In this document: positions 23,301 to 36,300 of the stretch, one piece after another | How the letters are laid out: each line of letters starts with the position of its first letter | Numbering within the stretch: position 1 is the stretch's first letter | From: Pocillopora verrucosa | Lineage: Eukaryota > Cnidaria > Anthozoa > Scleractinia > Pocilloporidae | Direction: 5' to 3' | Length of the DNA: 64,000 nt | NCBI RefSeq assembly: GCF_036669915.1 | Contig: NC_089319.1 | Coordinates: forward strand, 18,097,575 to 18,161,574 | Notes under the pieces: generated by a model | Database searches by the model: none | Told to the model about the DNA's origin: nothing | The model's input: only the letters and a program-made list of their open reading frames with translations | Made by a program: the position numbers and the translations under genes

Positions 23301-26075
23301 GCGTTGGATTAACAGAAGGTAACGCAGATACAATGATGTTAGCGTTGACATGTTTTTCGACGAATGCAAGTCGATGCTGAGACTTGGGGTTCTTCCTGCC
23401 ATTTTCCCAGGGATTAACCTCCTCTCTTAGAACAAAGAAACTATCCTTGAGCTTTTCTTTCTCCCTGATATTGTTGCGAAAAGAATCAACTGCAAAACAG
23501 AAAAATGAAACGCATGATAAGACACAACTGGCGTGTAACATATCTCAGTTGCCATCACTTAAACTTCTCATGTCAAACATTCAAATACCTAAGAAGTATC
23601 AGAGCACTTTGCAACCGAAAAAAATCTTCTAGTTTTCGAAATTTTCACGAGTGTCTGAAGAATCATGGAACAAAGATTTCTTTTGCCGATTCCTTTTTTC
23701 ACAACACAACCGTGTCTTGATATGGGACCAGTCATTTTTTATTCAGAGGGGGGGGGGGGGGGGTTTGGAAGATTCTGGTTGTGTCACTATAAAATTTACC
23801 TTTTCCCTTCTTAAGGCTCCGAAATATTTTTGTGATTCCTCCCTCAACTTTCCATAGCCCCCCCCCTTTATGCTCCGCTGTGCGACAACCAATACCCCCT
23901 TCATTTCCCCTAAAAACCATGTGATCCCCCCCAAGAGAGTTCTCCCTCCCTGGCGTTAACCCTTTAACTCCCATGAGTGATCAAGATAGAATTTCTCCTT
24001 ACAAGATCAATACAATATCAATCAGATAAGTGATGAGAGTAAAGAAAAACATCAATTTGGGGATCCAATGCTAAATTCTCTGAACTAACATTAATAAGAA
24101 TTTTATGGTTGACAGTAAGGAGAATTACAAATTTGATCTGGGAGTTAAAGGGTTAATTAACAACTGGTCCCAATAATCAATTCCATTCTGGTTGGCACCT
24201 TCCGTAGGCATACACAACATAACGGCCCTTGGGTCAACCCCCGCTCGTAACATCTCACAACAGAAAACACCTTTCAGGCTGAAGAGGGCACTTATTTTAG
24301 GTCTTTTTTGCACCGTTTATGGAACGTTTGATTGCAGGAAAAGGAAAAGTCGTTCTGACTTTGGAAAGAAATTCAACTATTACCTTTAATTCCGCATTCA
24401 ACTTTACCATAACTGCTGAGGAAGCTCTCGGGAACTGGACACTTAACACAATCAGTGTCTCTAGTCTTTTCACAAGGCCTGAACACACCGAAGCCTGGAG
24501 GACATTCCCTGCATTTTACACAAACGGTATTCGACGTTGAATTACAGGGATGGGACTTGTATTCATTGTGACCACATCTGGTGCAGCGCTTGCATGTTCC
24601 TCGGCGAGAAGGCTTATCGTTGTATGTTCCTTCAGCGCACTTTACACATCGTGACTCTTCATTTAGAGAGCAGACTGTAAAAGATCCTGCAGGGCATTTC
24701 TTGCAGGAAGGACTGGACAACTTGGGATAACTACCGCTAAGCGACTGTAAGAAGACAGAAGGGGAACAACAACAAAGAAATCAGTTTGGATTACACTTTG
24801 TTTACCGGAAAAAAAAGGAACAAAAAGCACAAAATGGGGGAGTGGGAGGAGAGGGGGGGAGAAAGATGAAGAGGGAGGGGAGGGGAGAGGGGGAGGCTCC
24901 TTTTCTACATGTCTATGTTTACGCCAGCTTAGCTAGCTTCTAAGATCAAGAAAAAGCAAACATCAGTTTTGAATTCAGTTGGTAGTTTGGATTGTTTTAT
25001 CGATTCTTATTCATTAAAAAGTGACTTTTAAAACTTCGAACAATAGCACTCAGGAGGTACGATCCTAAGCAAATTCTTATACTAAGTAATAACAGCTTTG
25101 CGGTGAGATAAAAACAGTTTAATTTGAAGAAATTTTATTTTACCTTGAGCAAATAACATTTTGTACCAGAGGTCTCAAGTATCGAGCGTCTAGTCAAAAC
25201 AACATTACATTTGCCGGCAACAATATTGTGATATTTGCCCTTACGTTTTCCTCTGGTATCAAATATTTCGCTTTCAATTAGTCTTCTAGCTTTGATGGTA
25301 TGTTTGGTTGATAACTATTTTTATCTTGCGATTACTACAGTATTCATGCTTTCGACTTCATGGAATACACGTTTGCTTACAGATAGCGAAGATCATCTTT
25401 GGTGGTAATCGTCACTAACTCATGATGACGATTACAAACAAAGGAAGCTTTTGCGTAACAACGACCCTTCCGCTTTCGGTTTCGAAGTGGACAAAGTGCC
25501 TATTCATCTCTCAGAATGAAAATTTAATTCTTGTGGACAAAGGCAAAATCCAAAACGCCTTTGAAAATGTGCCAACTAAGGAAACAACTGTTTCAGTATT
25601 GCACACAGAGACAGCAATCAGTTCAGCGAGATTATTTTTTATCGATTTCGTTAAACGCTGTGAAGAAATAAACTCACTGAAATGATTGCTGTTGCTGTGT
25701 ACAATACTGAAACAGTTGTACCCTTAATTACCACATTTTCAAAGGCGTGCCAAACCGGCAAAACCTAAGTCCAATTGACATGACAACGAAGACTTCTCTT
25801 TAACATTAAGCTTGTCGGAAGCAATCGATTGGAATAGGATGATTTACTCCTAAGTTTACAATGACAGCTCAGATTTCGAGAACCGTTATGGCGATTCCGT
25901 TCTGAGAAGCGCCAGTTAGAAATATAAAGTATGCAGGTGATGAAAGACTGATTTAACAAACAGTCCTAACATACATATCAACCAATATTTCCAATATAGA
26001 TATGTTAGAGGTACTTACACTGCTTGTGTTGATTCCTATAAATGTGAAAGCAACAAAAAGAACCTCGTACACCAT
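17397..26075 (-). CDS. TNFR-type receptor with cytoplasmic ZU5-UPA region, copy 2 (11 exons, 856 aa)
   Basis: Exons, in transcript order: 26075-26019, 24744-24384, 23489-22866, 22388-22155, 21147-21032, 20903-20776, 20621-20284, 19650-19409, 18942-18793, 18425-18249, 17540-17397. Exon lengths equal those of copy 1 except exon 4 (+3 nt, one extra membrane residue) and exon 11 (-3 nt, earlier TAG). The frame is intact over 2,571 nt. The domain order is the same: signal peptide, TNFR repeats, Ser/Thr-rich stalk, membrane helix, ZU5, UPA-like region, no death domain. The exon 6 donor has shifted to CAGG|GTTAGT but keeps phase. Two full-length frames kept open argue that both copies are functional paralogs. 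The start lies 1,234 bp head-to-head from the plus-strand gene at 27,310. Confidence 0.85.
21393..21770. repeat. 58-bp minisatellite (about 6.5 units)
   Basis: Units begin TCCATACTTGAACACATTCG at 21,393, 21,451, 21,509, 21,567, 21,625, 21,683 and 21,741, an exact 58-bp period with few substitutions. It lies in intron 4 of receptor copy 2. Copy 1 has only about one unit at the same place (5,312-5,372), so the expansion followed the duplication. Confidence 0.93.
22033..22132. mobile_element. 100-bp near-perfect foldback element with target duplication
   Basis: Arms of about 45 bp (GGATCAATATCAGTATCTGG ... CCAGATACTGATATTGATCC) flank a short loop. GCAAGACA on the left and GCAAGATA on the right look like an 8-bp target duplication. 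Receptor copy 1 shows the empty site at about 5,638-5,650. A diverged relative lies at about 54,555-54,653. The 8-bp duplication would suit hAT-type mobilisation (inference). Confidence 0.85.
23956..24156. mobile_element. MITE-like element, TTAACCCTTTAACTCCC inverted ends (family A)
   Basis: The ends TTAACCCTTTAACTCCCATG and CTGGGAGTTAAAGGGTTAA are inverted repeats. The interior includes AATTTCTCCTTAC and ATCAATTTGGGGAT. Related copies lie at 31,100-31,311, 33,801-33,999 and 42,541-42,747. It is non-coding and lies in intron 2 of receptor copy 2. Confidence 0.8.
25555..25752. repeat. Long imperfect palindrome in intron 1 of receptor copy 2
   Basis: Left arm words CTTTGAAAATGTG, ACAACTGTTTCAGTATTG, ACACAG and CAGCAATCA recur as reverse complements on the right (TGATTGCTG, CTGTGTACAATACTGAAACAGTTGT, CACATTTTCAAAGG). 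The arms are about 70 bp around a loop of about 55 bp. Copy 1 (about 10,285-10,460) has only the left-arm-like sequence and a different middle. It could be an inverted duplication or a small foldback element. Confidence 0.75.
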
Positions 26076-27309
26076 TGTAGAGACTGCACGACGCGCAATA
26101 TGTCTTAACGAATCGGCGAACTTGATCCCCGTTACGTCTTCGCCTGCCGGCTGCGCGATCGAGTGCCTTTAGACAAGACTACAATAGAAATTCGTCGCTC
26201 TCGTCAGCTTGCGTTTTGATTACTTGGGTAGATACATGAGCGAATGCGTAAAAAAAATACGTATTGTGTAACTTTAATACTTTTTTTTTTTAAATTAAAC
26301 AAACTCTTCTCAAACTTAGTGTCAATATATTCGGGTTTTTTCCCTAACGTGACGTGTTTATTATTTCCCCACAGTGGTTAGCGGAGGCAGAGGAGGGGGG
26401 GGGGGGGGGGACGACGGGAGAGGAGGAAAGCTTGATCTATTTTGATCGAGAATAAGCAACCAATGATCAACGATGAGATGAAAAAAATTCGAACAGATCA
26501 GTTTCGGAGTAGGAAAGACAGTTAACCATTCCTTTTCAAGGGGGAAAGTGATAAATATTGGCATTCAAGTAGGTTCATTGAACAATGACCAACCGCATTA
26601 TTTTCCGCATCTGTCAAAATTATTATCATTTTTTCCCTTAGTTTTTTCGGGTTGGATTCAGTCTTTAGAGGCGTCTGAAGTCTATTTTAAGATTACTGCA
26701 ATATTAAGTATCGAGCATCCACCAGACAAACCAAAGGCATCGGAAATAATATCTGACTCCATCACTTTTTATACTTGAATGAGATTGTTTCTAGGACTTT
26801 TTATTTGTTTGTTCGTCTTCATTCAAGGGCTTGTTGAAAAATTTATATTTGAGCTGTGCGTCGAGGAAGATTATTTGTACTCCATACGTCTAATTCATAC
26901 TCTAATCCATACGCTACCCCCATCCCCGCCTGCCACCGCGCTCGGTCTGTTTTGCTTTTATCGCCAGATTATCTCGCCTTCTTTCCAGGAGAAATGGCCG
27001 AAAGAAGCTTCCTACTGCGCGCAACTTCAATACTTGTCACAAATTTCCGAGTCCATCATTTATCATTATTCCTAAAAACGTGAGCCAACGTCGAAGAAAG
27101 TTACTGCACGGAAGAATGTAGTAAAAGAACGCCAACTGAGAGCAGTTTTCTTTCGCATTTCGTTCGTGACAGCTTATCCTTTGTCCTGTGTACTTCCATA
27201 TATGGCTGATTCAGACATAACACAGACATCATCATAGTTATTTTGGGACCATTTTGGCAAGCGCTGAGAGTGCAACTTCCAGACTGCTACCAACCATTCT
27301 TCAGTTAAG
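26076..27309. promoter_or_regulatory. Head-to-head intergenic region, copy 2 (putative bidirectional promoter)
   Basis: A 1,234-bp gap between the start codons of receptor copy 2 (minus) and the mesothelin-like gene (plus). Most of it is conserved with copy 1, including parts with no coding potential. A G-run at 26,396-26,410 is shared in position with the 11,227 G-run. No TATA box or named factor site is claimed. Confidence 0.5.
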
Positions 27310-30300
27310 ATGGACTTCTCTCGTTTCCTTACACTTGTTTTAAGTGTTCTTTTTGTTGGTAAGGTTTTATCTTTCTTGTAGGTAGATCAAAAAACTCAAA
27401 CATCGATAATTATATGTCTCATTTGAAAAATATCTTATTACTCTGGAGGTGGGAGGGATTCTTACAGCGTGCAATACTCGCAGCTATGTAGAAGGTATTG
27501 ATAAACTTCAACCGTCAAGGTTTCTCTCCGATTTCATAGCTCGTAAGCTAGCTATTTATATCCAAAGTGATTTAGGTAAGTTGAAACACGCATGAAAATA
27601 TCCTGGCGGAAATAAAACGCCCAAATGGCGTAATTGATTTCTTGTAAATCTAGCTGATTTTTGCCACTCACCATGTATTTAATGTGTATGCTGTAATTTA
27701 ATGTGTGTGCTATAATTGTAAAATTTCATTTAAAATCAATTTTGAGATTACTGTTTTCTATATAATGACAGTACATGTTCACTAACAATTTTTTGTTTAT
27801 ATCGCAGTGCTTCTAAGTTCCACAGCAGTTGGGGGTGAGTTAATATGCACGAATGCATGAGTAATAACTTGTACATATTATGAACTGTCTCTTACAAGAG
27901 TTATATTTTGTATTTTCTTAAAAGGATAAACTTCATGAGCACGTAATGCGAGTTCAATTTAAAATCACAAGTATGATTTCAAACCAAAATTGCATGACAT
28001 GAGGTTCAATTACCACTTTATTACATCCATTTTGAAATTACCCAAATTCAGGATTTGGTCAGTTCAAATATTTTATTGATGTAGTACTGAGCTGGTTTGA
28101 AAATAAATTCATCCATTTTTTAGGGCGAAAAATTAGAGTTTTGAAAACAAAAGTTGCGAAATTTGCCACATGATACTCTTTGTCTTTCACTTTCTTGCAA
28201 TTTGATTGGTTACTTTAAACAAGCCTTGAAATCTAATTGGCTGTTTTGTTTTTAGTGAAGCCTCATTGCCTGGGGAAAAGATGTGATTCAAGACAAAAAA
28301 TGGTGTAATTCATGAGTAAATCACACCAATTAGAGCCAATCAGATTACAGGGACCACCAATGATTTCAAAATGAGTGTAATAAAAAATTTAACACCACGT
28401 ACATACCCATAGCATTTCTTGCTTGAAGTACATGTATGTGTTGCCAATAATTTTTTATGCTGATATTGGACTGTATTTGTCCATATTTTGATGGAAACAA
28501 ATGGATTCCATGTTCTCACTCCTTCCTAGTAATGGGAATAACTGGCAATAATAAAAGAATTACTTGCAAGTGTCCTGAATTTCATTACTTTTTCGATCAG
28601 AGGAAAAAATTAACTAGACCACAGCAAAACATACTCTTAGTTGACTTTTCGGATATAATTTCTAACAACAATGAATGAAAATGAAACTAGTATTTCTGAT
28701 TCAGTGCATGACATCTTTTCTATTCATATAGATAATACCAACTGCTGTACTCAATTGAACATCCCATCGGAATGTCATTTCCTGTGCGGAGTTGGAAGCC
28801 AACCCTTCTGGTCAATAACGAGATGGAAATGTACACATAAATACTATGCCAAAGTGGCAACATGCGAAGTTCAGAATAAAATCAGTAAGTATAATTTTCC
28901 TAATAAGTGGTTATGATGGGTCCTAGGAAGGAAAAAAAAATTAATGATGGACATTTTGACAACCTGACAGGGAGACTATAAGCAACAAAACCTCAGTATC
29001 ACTCTCACAGAACAATCTCAGCACACTATAATGTATTTACTCTTACACCTGGGCTGAAATAATAAACTTTGCATTTAGAATCACTAATTTATTCTTTTTG
29101 CATCTTCTTGTAAATCAGATTACGTGAAACTGTTTGGCCAAGAACTGACTCAATCGTAAGTTTCTGCTGTACTCAATTGACAGTTGTTCATGCACACAAT
29201 ATAGTGTTTAAGATACATATTAAATAACGTGGGTGGTTTCAGTTGGGTATTGTAGTTAGTAGGGAAATGTTTCATTGATAACATTTATTTGGTTCTTTTA
29301 ATCACCTCTATCTGAAAACCAGAATAAAGAAAAGCTTTGACAAGCTCTCAGCAAGCCTGCAGGCAAAATTATCAGATGCAAAAGAATTTGCAAAAGCCAC
29401 ACTTGATGAGCTTAGGAGTGTTCCACAGGACCTGCTGTCCTCTCTGGAGGTAAATGTATTTTATGTGCTTTGCTTTCTTCACATTAAACCTGAAGACAAA
29501 AAATCTTAATGCTGATAGACTTACAACTTATCAGCTGAGGTATTTGATCAACCCAAATACTAGTCCTTTAGTAATTTGTGAAGGGGGAATAGGTTAAAAA
29601 AAAAAAAAGGTCAGCCACAGATAGCTGCTTGTCCTTACACAAACAACTGAACTATAGTATCAGACATCCCTTGCTTCTGAATGGGAAGAACTGGCAATGA
29701 TAAGACAGGCACTCTCAAGTGCTTTGAATTTCAGTACAGTTTTGTTCAGAGGAAAAAATTAACCAGACCACTGCAAAATGAAATTAAGGCTATGTTGAAC
29801 TTGACACAAAAATGACTCTCAATGTCTATTTGACATAGTAAGGTACAGTCAAATTAACCTCAGAGGCTGTTGGGGATTTACCACCCTTGACCCTGTACAA
29901 CCCTGGAGGCAACATAAAGTCTGCACTCAAGCCAAGAAGCCCATCCAGTGGGAGTTTATCTTGTTTTCCCCAGCAGGAAGGGACTATAATCATTTCCCCA
30001 TCCCTGGATAGGATGCTAGTCCCTTGCAGAAGGTAGCAGGGGGGGTGGTGCTATCATTAACCATTATAAACACAAATTTTTAGACACTTGGCATGGCACT
30101 CCAGTGGATGCCTTCCACAGGTCCTCCATGGTTACCTGCTGGGTCAGTTCTTCACTCATCTCATCTTCACTCATTGGTTGCTCATCTGATGTTGATGAGT
30201 TAAATTTCTCTTCCACCTTATTCATGCTGGGTATGGTATGATTTCAAGGCTGGTCAGAAACCATTTGCATATACCTCAGTAGTATACAGTAGGTGTAATT

Positions 30301-33300
30301 CTGAATGTTGATCAGTTCCCTAATGTTTTCTTAGATGAGATCCTCTTCTTGCTTTGCAGGATAGTCTAAGTGGCATGACAAGTTACCAGTTTGGTGGAAT
30401 TGTTGATCGTCTCACAAAGTTCACATCACAGAATTTAAAGAAGCTCATCTCGCACATGAACCCGGATGCATTTTTTGCCAATGTTGACAAAGTTGCTGTA
30501 AGTTTTACAAGGGAAATTAATGGGATTTGGTACAATTATTTAAGTGCTCCTGTGGAAATTTCATCAACCTTCATTTATGCCTTTAGAATAATTATTTTAT
30601 AGCTTTTTTAATGTAGAAGCAATCTTTGCAGTAATAAACACTATAAGCAGTTAGGGGATCTGAACCCAAGACTTCTCTGATACCAGTGCAGTGGTATTGC
30701 AGTGGTTATGGGTTCAAATTTTTTTTTTTTTTTTTTCCCTCACACAGGCCTTATTTTCACAATGTTTTAGTGTTCATTACTGCAAATATTGCTTATATAT
30801 TCATGTATGGTACTGTTTTTCTTATAGAGTAAGGAATGGGATCGCGAGCAACTGGCTGCTCTGAGCCAAGTTGCTTATCGCAAATTTGGTGATAACGTCC
30901 GTCAGTGGACTGTCAAGGCATTAGAAAACATGAAGCAATTGTTGGCTGGATTTGAACCAAGTGAACTAGCAGAGTTAGCTGGAGATGTTTTTGATCAAGG
31001 GTAAATATAATCACAGAGTTTGAACTAAATTATGATTGTGTATTGTATTGGTCACAAATTGTTAGACATTTACAATAATTATTGTAGATCTGCATTTATT
31101 TAACCCTTTACTCCCAAGATCTCACTAGTAATTCTCTTTACTGTCTGCCAAACAGTTCTTGTGATATGTTAGTTATGAGAATTTGGTGTTATTCAAGTTA
31201 TAATCCCCTAATTGATATTTTTCTTTATTCTTATCACCTGTGTGCTTGATATTGTATTGGTATTGAAAAGAGAAATTCTGTATTGCTCACTCGTGGGAGT
31301 TAAAGGGTTGACTTATTTTTTCCTACTCTGAACTTGTAAATTAATGTTTATTAATCTGAATTTGCTTGTAAAACACATGAACAGCTGCAAACTTGTATGC
31401 TACACTTGGCAATGCATGATCAAATGACCTCCTGATCCAATGCCAACAAGCAGCACAGTAGTTAAAACTCCTCAATCTATGGCTGGTACTCTATATTCTT
31501 CAGATCTATGTAGACCCTACTCTGAAAAACATTGTTTGAAAAAATTAATCATCTTGAGAGCATTTATAAAGAGATGTGAAAATTCATGAAAGAAAAAACT
31601 ATTGTACATTTTATGTTTTCTAGCTAGGCTCTTTTGGAGTTTGTTTGTATCCTGACAAAAACTAGGATTTTTTTCCTGCAGCTGTTAATCCTCATGAAGA
31701 TTGTTGATTTTGGTTTTCTGTCAGAGTAAGCTACATTTGCACAGCAAAGTTTGACAATGACCAGAAGACTGCTCTTATGATTCCTGCAAAGAAAGCCTTT
31801 GGAGAGGTGGACAGTTGGGATGACAAAGTTCTTGCAAAAATGTGTAATCTGCTGGAGGCACTTCCTGTTAGGGACATACTAAAACTAGCATCTGATGGGG
31901 TAAGTATTTTGATGTAGTGTCCTAGTGTTTAGGCAGGATTTCATAATGGGTATTGATTGCCTGGGGAATGCATGACTACAGTGCTCTGCCACATTTTAAA
32001 CACAACAGGTGAAGGACATATTCAGACTGGGAGAGCAATCCTTTTACCTGTTGAATTTTTGAGAATTCCAAGCAGTTCTAGGCAGTGGTAAGAGGTACTA
32101 CAGGCAGTAATTTTTACCGGTCACTGCCTGCAAAGGAGTAGACTATGATTGTATGTTTGTGTGAAAATTTTTTGTGGTAAAAAGTCTTAAGCAAGGTGAC
32201 TGATGATTTAAAATTGTTGTTGTTTTTGTTGTTATTTTGATTCTATAACTGTGGTGTAGAGAGACCTTGTCATTTTAATGACATTTGCATGTTTTTAGCA
32301 AATGAGTTTTCTCCACTGACATTCAAATGCTCTAATAATAAATTTTTGTTATTTAAACTAATTCATTTAAACTTGAAGCATGAGTGCACTTTTAGACACT
32401 CAGTTGCAAATTTCTCTAATGAGAATTTCCACTCTTGCTATCAAACTTATTCCTGTTCCTTTTTTTGCATTTAAATTGAACCAAATAGATAACCAAAGCT
32501 ATTGACGAACTTGTTAAACATGACTTCACCTTTCCTCAAGCCAAAGTTTTAATCAATAAGCTCAAAGAAGAGTGGAAAGACGTAAAGACTTGGAGTACAG
32601 CACAGTTACAGAAACTCGGAAAGCTGCTAGGAAACTTGAACATTCAGGATCTGAAGTCTCTGTCAAAGGAACAGTTCCAGGTACAATGGCTGATTGTTAG
32701 TGCCTTATATATTTGGTAGTTTAATTGTGATGACTGGAAAGGCACCTGCACCCTGTACACCCAAACATCAGTATACATATTCTCCATACTGTTCTCTATA
32801 CATTCCTAAGGTGCTGACAAGGAGAATTAGATTAACAATCAAGAGCTTCTTTAGTTGGTGATCATTTCCTCTATTTTTATGACCTTAATGTGTAATATTA
32901 ATAGTGGTGATGTTGTAAGGAGATGTTAGACACTAGTCAGTTTTACTTGGGCACTTGAAGAGGAAATCTGGTAATTGTGAAGAAGAGCTCCCCAAAAAAC
33001 CTGTCGGCCGACAGTCAGCCGACAGTTGGTCGTCTGTCAGCCGACAGCCGGCCGACTGTCGGCCGTTTGTCGGCCGACAGTTGGCCGACAGACGGCAGAA
33101 ATTTAAATCTAAAATCTAATCAAATTCAAATCTAATCAACCAATACATATTCCAAAAGCCAATAGTCAGAAATCAGGGCATCTTGTAAATGTTCTTGGTA
33201 GTAGAATTATGCCAGGGTATAAAAAGGAATCATCAGAATCACTGGTTAATTTCAAATTGGTACCCTTCTTTGTTGTTAATAATTAACATTCCAATTATTG

Positions 33301-36300
33301 GGGTGCAAATGACACCAGAAATGACTTCTCACAAGTTACCCTCAAACAATGTGTTCAGATATGAAAAATTCAATGTAATTACTAGATTTGGCTTGTTTTT
33401 TCCTTTTTATACCCTGTTTAACTTATAAGTTTTTAATGTATTATTTTAACAAAACATTTGTCTCAGTCTAATCAGTTCATAAAGCAAATGAATTATTTTG
33501 CAAAATTTTCTGCAAAATCCACCTACAATGATACCTTTATTGATTCAACTAGTGTGTAACTTTGATCCTTTGCAAGTCAGTAGCCAAACTGTGTAACTCC
33601 TTTAGGAAGCTACTATTTAAACACATGTACTCTCTACAGTATCATTACTAAATCAAACATTAAGATCATCAAAATGGAGAAAGCTATTGCCATTTAAGGA
33701 AGCTCTTGATTGTAAAACAAATCCTTCTAGGCAGTGCCATGGGAGGTGTCTTAGAGAACAGTATAAAGAATTTGCAGTCCGATATTAGGGTTTTTAAGGC
33801 TTATCCCTTTTACTCCCATGGGTGACCAAGACAGAATTTTCCTTACAGTATCAAGCACACAAGTGATGAGAATATCAAAAAATGTCAATTAGGGAATTAT
33901 TAGTTGATCCAATACCAAATCCTCTGAGATAAAGTCCTATGAATTGTTTAGCTAGCATTAAGGAAAATTACCAATGAGATCTTGGGTGTGAAGGGTTAAA
34001 CTCTTGTTATAGATGGTGGTGATGGACTTTAGCAGCATTACATGGTAATTAGATACATAGAGTGGATTGAATCTGTTACTTAAATATTGTGTCACAGTAA
34101 CAACATTACTATATGTGAGAGCACAACAGAACAAAAGCATGATTGTGGAATGTTGCTATGGTGCAAGTGTTTTACATGAATATATATGCAACCACAATCC
34201 TGTGACAGTATTAAATATCAGATGGTGTAGCAGTGTGCGAGTCTGTGTGCTTATATATATAGTTACTTGTTTTGTAGGCCATAAAGGACACACTTGGTAA
34301 TCTGAACCTGAATGAGGGACAACTACGGGTGTTGGCAGCTAAAGCAGTTGATGTCCTTGGCTCTCCAGAAAAGTGGAACAAAGATAATATCAAAGAACTT
34401 GGAAATATTATCACAGGACTTCTGCCCTCTGAGCTCAAGCAGATTGGAGCACAAGTTGTGAAAGACTCTCTGCAATTTTTAAAGGGGATAGAATTTGATC
34501 TCGATCAGGTATATGTGAAAATTAAAAGAAAATGTCCCCTCTCCTGGTTACTTTGAATGCTTCTGATGTTGCATTCAAGCAATATGCAGGAAGAATTTCC
34601 AGTGAAAACATGCATACTCTGTAAGTGAGGTGGAATTCACAGTAGCAAGGACACAACTGGGGAGGGTAAGGATGCCTGTTTCTCCCCCAACCCCTACCCC
34701 TCTGCCTACTCTGCCTATAGCAAGTCATCAGCATCAAAAGTTAAACGTGTAATTACTTTTTGTCCAATATGCTATTTGGTAAGGAGTTTTGTATTTATTT
34801 CCTTCAAGCATGTAATTTATCATGTGCTCTAAGCACTTACTAAGCAACAAATGAAAACTTCTGACATAATTTGTTTTTAGGCTCAAGAGATTGTGGAAAA
34901 ACTGAAAAGTTCTATTGACGTAAGTTAACTTCTCGGTATAGTCATATGGTATACCTACCAGTACTTGTGTCATATGGTATAACATTTAGTCAGATTTGTC
35001 TTCAGATATAATGGTACCATTAGTACAAAGTCATGTACAAGCATGCATTTTGAAAACATCTTGTAAGTTCAGTATTACTCATATTAACAATTATACTTGA
35101 CCTAATACTGGTAATAATTAATACAATTTTATTATAATCATGCAGGAATGAAAATTAAATCCCCTGTAAACTTTGATAATTTGCAGTTGTCCAAATTGGA
35201 CAAAGATGATGTAATAAATCTTGCCAAGGCTATTGACGGTTTCTTGTCTTCGGATGTCGGCAAAATGACACAAGCAGTTGTCTTTGCCTCTTTCCCAGAG
35301 ATGAAGGTTGCAAAAGACGTTGCCATGCCAGTTCTTAGAGAGTTCATTAAAAAGGTCAGTGGCATAATAATACATAGATTAAAATACATGGTAAATTGTG
35401 AGCTCCATCAACTAATAGAGAAAGATGAAATTTGTTATGTCACCATTTATCTTTGCGCTATTTTCATTGATATTTAAAAATTATTTTAGTTAAACCACTC
35501 TGATCCTACATGTATAGTGTAGCAGTAGGCAAGTTGCTTGTCTCATTTGAACTAAGCAATTTCCTTCACTCTTACATACCATCCAATTCTCTGTAGCTCT
35601 GAGATAGAACGACTGGGCATGAAATCCAAAGACTTGGTGTCTGATGTTTTTCAAAGCACTCGGGGTTTTTTCATGCCACACTTGTGACCAAACAAATTAA
35701 ATCTTTCTTTAAAATTGATCCAGTTGAAACCTTAGACTCCAAAATTTAATATGCCCTATGGCAGGCAATGATGCACTTTTGTTTTATCTCTTTTAAGGAG
35801 AAGTGATTTTATTTCATAATAACATCTCCCAATTTTTAACTGTGTCTTTGTGTATTACCTGTGTACTGGAAAATTTTATGATGTCATGAGCAGAAGTTAC
35901 ATGTGAATTACTTCTTAGAGTTTCAGCAGTTTATAAGCATGTTTTTATAACACTTAAGTTTGAGGAAGATCCATCAGTTGGAAAGAATATTGCACAGCTT
36001 GGAGATTTTGCTGTTGCTCTGAGTCGTGGAGAAGTTGATGTGGAAAGTGTTGATGAAGTCATTAACAATCTGGATAAACTGGGAGTTCTTCCCTGGGACA
36101 AGACAAAGGTATTTTTCAAGAGACTTAACATAATGTTTAAAAGCTTTTGCAGGATTCTGCAGGGTACACAGGGTATCCCAAGGGGGTATGCAGCATATCC
36201 CTAGGGGGTACACAGGATATCTCCAAGGGGTATGCAGGATATCCTTAGGGGGGTACACAGGGTATCCCTAAGGGATACACAGGATGTTCCCACATGTGGC

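Larger units (their letters stand above)
16190..27380. repeat. Tandem segmental duplication, copy 2
   Basis: Second copy of the duplicated block. Every exon of the receptor gene, most intron sequence, the intergenic promoter and the first exon of the plus-strand gene are shared with copy 1. Copy 2 has private insertions: a TTATTACA-ended element at about 16,852-17,362, a 58-bp minisatellite at 21,393-21,770, a 100-bp foldback at 22,033-22,132, a TTAACCC-ended element at 23,956-24,156 and a palindrome at 25,555-25,752. Homology may extend left of 16,190, but the matching part of copy 1 is outside the window. Confidence 0.92.

Noticed and set aside
30650-30740. tRNA-derived SINE or tRNA in intron 6 of the mesothelin-like gene
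   Set aside because: A B-box-like GGTTCAAAT followed by a T-run is present, but no A box or cloverleaf could be drawn.
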